This document shows positions 58,273-64,000 of a stretch of DNA of 64,000 bases, one piece after another. The stretch spans positions 86,968 through 150,967 of the forward strand of contig NZ_JBBHLB010000008.1 of the NCBI RefSeq assembly GCF_037572415.1, given 5' to 3'. The translations under genes were made by a program, and so were the position numbers. Every line of letters begins with the position of its first letter. Position 1 is the first letter of the stretch. The notes beneath the pieces are model-generated. The model was not told the DNA's origin. It made no database searches and saw nothing but the letters and a program-made list of their open reading frames with translations. The stretch is from Flavonifractor porci. GTDB lineage: Bacteria > Bacillota > Clostridia > Oscillospirales > Oscillospiraceae.

Positions 58273-59315
58273 CCCGCTTCGGCTTTCGCTGGTACGGTCC
58301 ATCGGATACCATCACCCTGGACCACATCCGGGCCATCCCGCCGGTGACCGAGGTGGTGACCTCCCTCTACCACATCCCCGCCGGGGCGCTGTGGCCGGAG
58401 GAGGAATTGGCGGAGCTGACCCGCCAGATTAAGGCGGCCGGCCTGCGCTTCACGGTGGTGGAAGGTCTGCCGGTCCACGAGGATATCAAGCTGGGCCTGC
58501 CCGGCCGGGACAAGTACATCGACCAGTTTGCCGAAAATCTGGCCCGGCTTGCCCGGTGCGGAGTACGCACCGTCTGCTACAACTTCATGCCCCTGTTCGG
58601 CTGGATCCGCACCGATCTGGCTTTCCCCCTGCCGGACGGCTCCACCACCCTGGCCTTCCGCCGGGAAGCGCTGGATGCCATGGACCCGGCCACCCAACCG
58701 CTGAAGCTGCCCGGCTGGAACTTCTCCACCCAGTCCCGCCAACTCCGGGACCTGCTGGAGCGCTACCGCCAGCTGGGGCGGGAGGGGATGTGGCGAAACC
58801 TGCGCTACTTCCTCCAGGCCGTGGTGCCTGAGGCCCAGCGGCTGGATATTCGGCTGGCCATCCACCCCGACGACCCGCCGCTGCCGGTGTTTGGCCTGCC
58901 CCGTATCGTCTCCACCCTGGAGGACCTGCTGGAGATCTGCCGTATCGTGGATCTGCCCGCCAACGGCGTGACCCTGTGTACAGGTTCCCTGGGCAGCAGT
59001 CCCCAAAACGACATGTGCGCCATCGCTCAGGCACTATGCAGCCAGAGACGGGTCCCCTTCGTCCACGCCCGCAACGTGGCCCTGGACGGGCCTCAATCCT
59101 TCCATGAGAGCGGCCACATCAGCGCCTCCGGCCGCATCGACATGGCCGCCCTCTTCCGCATCCTCCGGGAAACCGGGTTCGACGGCGTTATCCGCCCGGA
59201 CCATGGCCGGATGGTATGGGGGGAGCAGGGCCGCCCCGGCTACGGTCTGTACGACCGGGCCATGGGGGTATGCTACCTGAACGGATTGTGGGAGGCCACC
59301 TGCAACCTTTTGTAA
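58269..59315 (+). CDS. uxuA: Mannonate dehydratase-like enzyme (UxuA family)
   Basis: A 348-residue TIM-barrel metal enzyme. UxuA features are VCYNFMPLFGWIRTDL, IHPDDPPLPVFGLPRIV (metal-binding His), CTGSLGSSPQND and PFVHARNV, IRPDHGRMVWGE and DRAMGVCYLNG. Mannonate dehydratase converts D-mannonate to 2-keto-3-deoxy-gluconate, which the preceding aldolase could cleave. Two dehydratases of different families in one operon suggest two substrates or epimers converging on the same keto-deoxy acid. Translation is coupled to the aldolase gene (ATGA overlap). Confidence 0.9.
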   Translation: MTRFGFRWYGPSDTITLDHIRAIPPVTEVVTSLYHIPAGALWPEEELAELTRQIKAAGLRFTVVEGLPVHEDIKLGLPGRDKYIDQFAENLARLARCGVRTVCYNFMPLFGWIRTDLAFPLPDGSTTLAFRREALDAMDPATQPLKLPGWNFSTQSRQLRDLLERYRQLGREGMWRNLRYFLQAVVPEAQRLDIRLAIHPDDPPLPVFGLPRIVSTLEDLLEICRIVDLPANGVTLCTGSLGSSPQNDMCAIAQALCSQRRVPFVHARNVALDGPQSFHESGHISASGRIDMAALFRILRETGFDGVIRPDHGRMVWGEQGRPGYGLYDRAMGVCYLNGLWEATCNLL

Positions 59316-59374
59316 TCCTGCCGCGGATGCGGCAAAATAATATTCTAAATGACACAGAAAAGAGGATGAACAAC

Positions 59375-60379
59375 ATGAAACAAAGGAAAATCGCTGCATT
59401 GGCGCTCTCTCTTGCTCTTGCGCTCCCTCTGGCCGCCTGTGGACAGTCCGGCGGCGGCGCCCAGAACACCGGCTCCGGCGGACAGTCCGGCGGAGCCGCT
59501 GACAACTACCCCAACAGCACCATCACCATTGTCTGCCCCTGGGATGCCGGCGGCACCTCCGACGGTCTGTGCCGCATCGTCTCTGAGATCGGCGCCGGCA
59601 GCGATTACTTCGGCGTGAACATGGTGGTGCAGAACAGCGGCGGCGCCGGCGGCACCGTGGCCACCACCGAGTTCAAGAACGCCGCCGGTGACGGCTACAC
59701 CCTGTGCCAGGAGGCCATCGGCGTGTTCACCCTGCAGCCCTACGTCCGCGATGTGGACTACACCATCGACGACTTTATCCCCGTGGCCGCCCTGTCCAAC
59801 GAACCCATCATCATGATCGCCGGCAAGAACTCCGGCATCACCAGCATCGAGGACCTGCTGGCCAAGGATGCCGTCACCTACGGCTTCTCCGGCAGCGGCA
59901 GCCTGATGGAGCTCTCTCAGAAGCAGTTCTTCAGCATGACCGATGTGGATGCCACCGGCATCTCCTATGACGGCAGTTCTCCCACCATCGCGGCCCTGCT
60001 GGGCGGCCACATTGACGTGTGCGTGGGCCACCCCGGCGAGGTCATGCAGTATGTGGAGTCCGGCGATGCTGTGGCTCTGGGTATCTTCAACGACGAGCGG
60101 GATCCCCGCGACAACCTGAAGGACATTCCCACCTTCAAGGAGATGGGCTATGACGTGACCATGAGCGTGTGGAAGTTCCTCATGGTGCCCGCCAATACCC
60201 CCGACGAGATCGTGACCGAGATCACCGAGACCCTCAATGCCATCACCGCCACCGATGAGTACAAGGAATTCTGCGACGCCAACCAGCTGCTGCCCCTGAC
60301 CATGACCACCGACGAGATGGTCCAGCGGATCAAGGACGAAGCCGCCGTCAACCAGACTCTGCTGACCGGTGAATCCTGA
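59375..60379 (+). CDS. tctC: Tripartite tricarboxylate transporter substrate-binding lipoprotein (TctC type)
   Basis: A 334-residue lipoprotein with lipobox LAAC (Cys22), a Gly/Ser linker, and a type-II periplasmic-binding fold of the TctC family (NSTITIVCPWDAGGTSDGLCRIV; VVQNSGGAGGTVATTEF). It captures carboxylates outside the membrane for TctAB. ATG at 59375 (nine bases after AGAGG) gives a clean signal peptide. A hairpin lies just upstream (59319-59334) and a stronger one follows (60404-60432), which may stabilise this mRNA segment so that binder is made in excess. Confidence 0.93.
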   Translation: MKQRKIAALALSLALALPLAACGQSGGGAQNTGSGGQSGGAADNYPNSTITIVCPWDAGGTSDGLCRIVSEIGAGSDYFGVNMVVQNSGGAGGTVATTEFKNAAGDGYTLCQEAIGVFTLQPYVRDVDYTIDDFIPVAALSNEPIIMIAGKNSGITSIEDLLAKDAVTYGFSGSGSLMELSQKQFFSMTDVDATGISYDGSSPTIAALLGGHIDVCVGHPGEVMQYVESGDAVALGIFNDERDPRDNLKDIPTFKEMGYDVTMSVWKFLMVPANTPDEIVTEITETLNAITATDEYKEFCDANQLLPLTMTTDEMVQRIKDEAAVNQTLLTGES

Positions 60380-60403
60380 TTCCCCCTTGTTCCCCCCTCT
60401 TTT

Positions 60404-60432
60404 ATGGGGAGCGGGCCTGACCCGCTCCCCAT
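60404..60432 (+). other. Intercistronic hairpin tctC-tctB
   Basis: Perfect 12-bp stem ATGGGGAGCGGG/CCCGCTCCCCAT, loop CCTGA, no T-run. Such a stem after a binding-protein gene often acts as an mRNA-stabilising or partial-stop element. Confidence 0.65.
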
Positions 60433-60461
60433 GAAAGGAATCCAGCAAAAGGAGAACTTCT

Positions 60462-60938
60462 ATGAGCCAATACAAGAAAGATCTAATCGCTTCCTTTGTT
60501 TTTCTGATTTTTGGCGCGTTTGTGCTGATCTCCGTCCCACTGACCATTGATGATCCCGGCGTATCCATTATGGGTCCCCGAGTATTCCCCTATTTCATCG
60601 GAACCTGCATGGTGCTCCTCAGTCTGGCCCTGCTGGCTATCACCCTGGTCAAACACCGCAAGGCTGCGGGAAGCGATACCAAAACCACCTATACCACCGA
60701 TGAGGAGCGTAAAACCGCTCTTCGGGATGAGCTTCGTGCCATTGCTCTGGCAGCCATCATTCTGATTTATTCCGCCGTATTTGAGTTTCTGGGCTATTTC
60801 CCCTCCACCCTCCTGGCCTCCACGGCCATTCTGCTGCTGTTCCGGGTCAAAAAGATCTGGGTTTACCCCATCGTCTATGTGGTGACCGTGGCCATTTGGG
60901 CCGGATTTACCTTCCTGCTGTCCGTCCGGCTGCCATAA
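60462..60938 (+). CDS. tctB: TctB-family small transporter subunit
   Basis: A 158-residue integral membrane protein with four helices (about 9-29, 42-66, 86-108, 120-150), the pattern of TctB. Sequence starts with a short cytoplasmic tail MSQYKKDLIAS. It forms the permease with the large TctA subunit encoded next. AAAGGAG precedes the ATG. Confidence 0.88.
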   Translation: MSQYKKDLIASFVFLIFGAFVLISVPLTIDDPGVSIMGPRVFPYFIGTCMVLLSLALLAITLVKHRKAAGSDTKTTYTTDEERKTALRDELRAIALAAIILIYSAVFEFLGYFPSTLLASTAILLLFRVKKIWVYPIVYVVTVAIWAGFTFLLSVRLP

Positions 60939-60953
60939 AGGAGGTATGATTCT

Positions 60954-62432
60954 GTGTATTTGGAAGTTTTAAGCAGTCTGTTTACCCTGGAGAACCTGCT
61001 GTGGATCAACGTGGGTCTGGCAGGCGGCATCGTGGTGGGTGCGCTGCCCGGCCTGACCGGCACCATGGCCATGGCCCTGCTGCTCCCCCTGACCTACGGC
61101 CTGGCCTCCATCCCCGGCGTCATGCTGCTGCTGGGCGTGTACTGCGGCAGCATTTACGGCGGCTCCATTACCGCCATCCTCATCAACACCCCCGGTACCC
61201 CCGCGTCGGCGGCTACCTCGCTGGACGGCTATCCCATGGCTCAGAAGGGCCACGGCCTGAAGGCCCTTCATGATGCATTGGCGGCCTCTACGGTAGGTGG
61301 CCTATTCAGTTGCGCGGTCCTTATTTTCGCAGCGCCCCCCATCGCCAGCTTTGCCCTGCGCTTTGGTCCCTCCGAATATTTTGCCCTGGCTCTTTTTGGC
61401 CTGACCATTATTGCCAGCGTAGGCGGCAAATCTCAGATCAAGGGCCTGCTGATGGGCTTTGTGGGCCTGCTGATCTCCTGCATCGGCATCGATCCCATGG
61501 ATGGCGTCAGCCGCTTTACCTTCGGCATCAACCGGATGGCAGGCGGAATCGATACCATCCCCGTGCTCATCGGCCTGTTCGCCATCACCGAGCTGATGGC
61601 CAAGGCCCGTGACATGAACAAGGATACCGGCAAAGCAGTTAAGGTCGAAAAAGAAAAGGTCTCCTTCCTGGACGTCCTTAAATATAAAATGGTACTGCTC
61701 AAGTCCAGCATTCTGGGCGTATTCATCGGAGCTGTACCCGGCACCGGCGCCGCTATCTCCTCCTTCCTGGCCTACAACGAGGCCAAGCGCACCTCCAAGC
61801 ACCCCGAGGAGTACGGCCACGGCTCCGAGGAGGCCGTGGTGGCCTCCGAATCGGCCAACAACGCCGTCACCGGCGCTACCCTCATCCCCCTGCTTACCCT
61901 GGGCATCCCCGGCGACACCAACACCGCCGTTCTGCTGGGCGCACTGACCATGCAGGGCATCGCCGCCGGTCCCCAGCTCTTCACTCAGCACAGCGAATGG
62001 GTCTACACCATTATGCTGGGCCTTATCATTGTGAACATCTTCATGTACCTCCAGGGCCGGGCCTTCATCCGGGGCTTTGTCAACATCACCCGGGTCCCCA
62101 CCAGCACCCTGGTACCTATTCTCGTGATCCTGTGTGTCATCGGCGCCTTTGCCATCGACTACTCCGCCTTCAACGCCATCTTCATGGTGGGCGTGGGTAT
62201 CTTCGGGTACTTTATGACCAAGCTGGATATGCCCATGACCCCCATGGTCATCGGCCTGGTGCTGGGCAAGCTGTGCGAGTCCAACCTGCGCCGCGCTCTC
62301 ATCGTGTCCAAGGGCAACTGGGGCACCTTCTTCACCTCCCCCATCAGCTGCTTCTTCATTCTGCTGTCCGTATTCATGCTGCTGTTCCCCTACGTTAAGA
62401 AAAAGCTGGCTGCCCGCAAGGCGGCGCAATAA
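60954..62432 (+). CDS. tctA: TctA-family large transporter subunit
   Basis: A 492-residue membrane protein with 11-12 helices. The family motifs are GALPGLTGTMAMALLLPLTYGL and GSIYGGSITAILINTPGTPASAATSLDGYPMAQKG, followed by GAVPGTGAAISSFLAYNEAKR. Together with TctB and the binding lipoprotein it makes a secondary transporter for di- or tricarboxylates or sugar acids. GTG start at 60954 has AAGGAGG upstream. The transporter's place among sugar-acid enzymes suggests uptake of their substrate. Confidence 0.94.
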   Translation: MYLEVLSSLFTLENLLWINVGLAGGIVVGALPGLTGTMAMALLLPLTYGLASIPGVMLLLGVYCGSIYGGSITAILINTPGTPASAATSLDGYPMAQKGHGLKALHDALAASTVGGLFSCAVLIFAAPPIASFALRFGPSEYFALALFGLTIIASVGGKSQIKGLLMGFVGLLISCIGIDPMDGVSRFTFGINRMAGGIDTIPVLIGLFAITELMAKARDMNKDTGKAVKVEKEKVSFLDVLKYKMVLLKSSILGVFIGAVPGTGAAISSFLAYNEAKRTSKHPEEYGHGSEEAVVASESANNAVTGATLIPLLTLGIPGDTNTAVLLGALTMQGIAAGPQLFTQHSEWVYTIMLGLIIVNIFMYLQGRAFIRGFVNITRVPTSTLVPILVILCVIGAFAIDYSAFNAIFMVGVGIFGYFMTKLDMPMTPMVIGLVLGKLCESNLRRALIVSKGNWGTFFTSPISCFFILLSVFMLLFPYVKKKLAARKAAQ

Positions 62433-62444
62433 GGAGGTCATCTC

Positions 62445-63539
62445 GTGCGCAGTGGAACCCTCATCCAGCTCTGTGCGGGAAGATACTACCAGGGAAGCGG
62501 CGTCCTCTCTCATCTGGGGGAGGACGCTGCTTTGCTTGGCACCCGTGTATTGATTCTGGCTGACCCACAGGTGTGGCCCAAGGTGGAACAGGCGGTCACT
62601 GACCGTCTGGCCCAGCATGGTATCGTCTGGCAGGTCCATCTCTTTTCCGGCATCTGCTGTCCCACCAATTTCCGGGCCGCGGCAGAAGTGGGTCGGGCTT
62701 TTTGCGCGGACGCCGTCATCGGCGTGGGCGGCGGCCGGGCCCTGGACGCCGCCAAGATCACTGCCGACCTGATGGAGGCGCGGACCATCACTGTACCCAC
62801 CTCGGCGGCCACCTGCGCCGCCTCCGCCTGGCTGGCGGTGGAGTACACCGAACAGGGGGCCTTTGCAGGCAACTACTGGCCCCGCCATCCTCCCTTTGCC
62901 GTGGTGGCCGACCTGGACATTCTGGTCCGGGAGTGCCCGCCCAGATACAACATCATCGGCTTTGTAGACGCCATGGCCAAGTACCCCGAGATCAGCTATA
63001 ACATCCTCCACTTCGATCAGTGGGAGCAGAACGCCTTCTCCCGCAGCGCCCGTCTGCTGGCCCACAGCACCTATGACCTGCTGCTTTCCTCCGGTGGGGC
63101 GGTATATGAAGCCCTGAAGCAGGGCCGGGTGGACCCCGTGACGGAGGACTGCATCTGCGCCGCCCTCCAGCTCACGGGACTGATCTCCGCCATGGCCTGC
63201 GGCGGTAAACAGGCGGCCATTAGCCACTGCCTGTACAGCTACTTCTGCGCCTGCCGCCCGGAGATCCGCTCCCGGTTCCTCCACGGGGAGCTGGTGGGGG
63301 CCAGTCTGGTCTACCAGCTGGCCGTCAACGGCGCCCCCCGGACGGAGCAGGAGGCGCTGGACCGGTTCCTGCGGCGGTTTGAACTGCCCGCCTGTCTGGA
63401 GGAGCTGGGGCTGGCCGATTCCCCGGGGGAACGGGACAGTATCTTTGCCTTCCTGGCGAAACATATGCCTGTCACCGAACCGCAGGAACTGGAGCGGCTG
63501 CAGGCCCAGGCCTCCCTGCTCTTCCACGGCCTGAAATAA
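62445..63539 (+). CDS. Iron-containing / glycerol-dehydrogenase-type alcohol dehydrogenase
   Basis: A 364-residue group-III type dehydrogenase. The dinucleotide-binding stretch is AVIGVGGGRALDAAKITAD, followed by VPTSAATCAAS and the metal-ligand region VDAMAKYPEISYN and SHCLYSYF (Asp and His residues). The nearest branches are glycerol dehydrogenase and sn-glycerol-1-phosphate dehydrogenase; the substrate here is probably a hydroxyacid or polyol of the operon's pathway. GTG start at 62445 has AAGGAGG upstream. Confidence 0.82.
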   Translation: MRSGTLIQLCAGRYYQGSGVLSHLGEDAALLGTRVLILADPQVWPKVEQAVTDRLAQHGIVWQVHLFSGICCPTNFRAAAEVGRAFCADAVIGVGGGRALDAAKITADLMEARTITVPTSAATCAASAWLAVEYTEQGAFAGNYWPRHPPFAVVADLDILVRECPPRYNIIGFVDAMAKYPEISYNILHFDQWEQNAFSRSARLLAHSTYDLLLSSGGAVYEALKQGRVDPVTEDCICAALQLTGLISAMACGGKQAAISHCLYSYFCACRPEIRSRFLHGELVGASLVYQLAVNGAPRTEQEALDRFLRRFELPACLEELGLADSPGERDSIFAFLAKHMPVTEPQELERLQAQASLLFHGLK

Positions 63540-63573
63540 CGCAAACCCATCTGCATCAATAAGGAGATCTTCT

Positions 63574-64000
63574 ATGAAGCTTGATTTTGAATACGGCCAC
63601 GGCCTGATGAGCGCCAACCTGCCCGACAACACCGACGTGTTCATCCCCGGCACCACCGTGCCCGATCCTGAGTGTCTGCCCCAGGACTGGGACAGCCTGT
63701 ACAACGCCACCCTGGAGTCCATCCGCAACCCCATGGGTATGCCCGCACTGAAGGAGCTGGCCGGCCCCGGCAAGACCGTGGTCTTTGTCATCCCCGACAT
63801 CGTAAAGGGCGGCTGCCAGCCCACCTCCCACCGGAAGGTGTCCATCCGGGCCTGCCTGGATGAGCTGTACGCCGCCGGCGCGGAGAAGAAGGACATCCTG
63901 TTCATGTTCTCCAACGGTCTGCATCCCCGTGCCACCGTGTCCGAGATGAAGCAGATCCTGGGCGAGGAGCTGTTCAACGAGTTCTACTGGACCAACCAGA
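63574..64000 (+). CDS. LarA-family racemase/epimerase, N-terminal part (cut by window end)
   Basis: The first 142 residues are present. The pattern fits the LarA (DUF2088) family: an early nucleotide/cofactor-contact stretch, VVFVIPDIVKGGCQPTSHRKV, and MFSNGLHPRATVSEMKQILG with the catalytic-type His. LarA-type enzymes use a nickel pincer cofactor to epimerise 2-hydroxy acids such as lactate, malate or longer hydroxy-acids. In this operon an epimerisation of the imported hydroxy- or sugar acid is plausible. The active-site lysine lies beyond the window. AAGGAG precedes the ATG. Confidence 0.82.
   Translation, partial: MKLDFEYGHGLMSANLPDNTDVFIPGTTVPDPECLPQDWDSLYNATLESIRNPMGMPALKELAGPGKTVVFVIPDIVKGGCQPTSHRKVSIRACLDELYAAGAEKKDILFMFSNGLHPRATVSEMKQILGEELFNEFYWTNQ

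Overview
The window is a GC-rich (about 60% by eye) Gram-positive chromosome segment with strong Shine-Dalgarno sites and many T-tailed terminators. It carries the complete lysine-fermentation gene set (kamB, kamC, kce, kdd, kamA, kamD, kamE), NhaC-type carriers, S-layer-homology (SLH) surface proteins, a PdaB-like sporulation deacetylase and several ECF sigma factors. This fits a gut butyrate-producing member of the Oscillospiraceae (the Flavonifractor / Intestinimonas / Lawsonibacter group). The genus cannot be fixed from sequence alone.

Layout. 1-5170 (minus strand): the 5' part of an EF-G-like GTPase, two adjacent ECF-sigma/membrane-partner modules, and dusB. 5298-5456: rubredoxin. 5772-14913: the lysine-fermentation locus in two transcription units. 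The first is kamB-kamC from its own sigma-70 promoter. The second is kce-kdd-kamA-kamD-kamE behind a lysine riboswitch with a terminator. 15055-18148: a HAD phosphatase, rpoN (sigma-54), three overlapping small regulatory-looking genes, then tRNA-Thr and tRNA-Tyr. 18149-25979: housekeeping and hypothetical genes (XRE-S24 regulator, cupin, zincin, tex, galM and others). 26051-36941: an S-layer-like protein, a cysteine-desulfurase-like enzyme, a degenerate deacetylase, a two-component system with an internally shortened flavodoxin gene between its partners, a DUF4358-like lipoprotein and the start of an MBOAT-DHHW O-acylation pair (to 38094). 38141-44483: two paralogous NhaC carriers with a shared 5' hairpin, niaR, queT with a structured leader, galU and a small XRE regulator. 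44835-53383: SLH and RCC1-CAP-SLH surface proteins followed by two tandem genes that fuse an ECF sigma factor to a membrane segment and different outer domains. 53563-54336: PdaB-like deacetylase. 54595-64000: an IclR-controlled catabolic operon (IlvD/EDD dehydratase, DapA-family aldolase, mannonate-dehydratase-like enzyme, a TctCBA transporter, an iron-type alcohol dehydrogenase and a LarA-family enzyme cut by the window end).

How the genes work together. KamA converts L-lysine to beta-lysine. KamDE moves the second amino group to give 3,5-diaminohexanoate, Kdd deaminates it oxidatively, and Kce cleaves the keto acid with acetyl-CoA toward acetoacetate and 3-aminobutyryl-CoA. KamB/KamC are the presumed reactivating partners of the B12 aminomutase. 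Lysine sensing by the riboswitch ties this catabolism to substrate supply. The IclR operon looks like uptake of a carboxylate followed by epimerisation or oxidation, dehydration and aldol cleavage of a sugar acid; the substrate is not evident.

The observations most worth a second look are the duplicated 3' module of the lysine riboswitch, the tandem sigma-membrane-ectodomain fusions with swapped outer domains, the 53-bp duplication at the kdd 3' end, the shared 5' hairpin of the two nhaC mRNAs, and the sugar-acid operon with its palindromic IclR sites.
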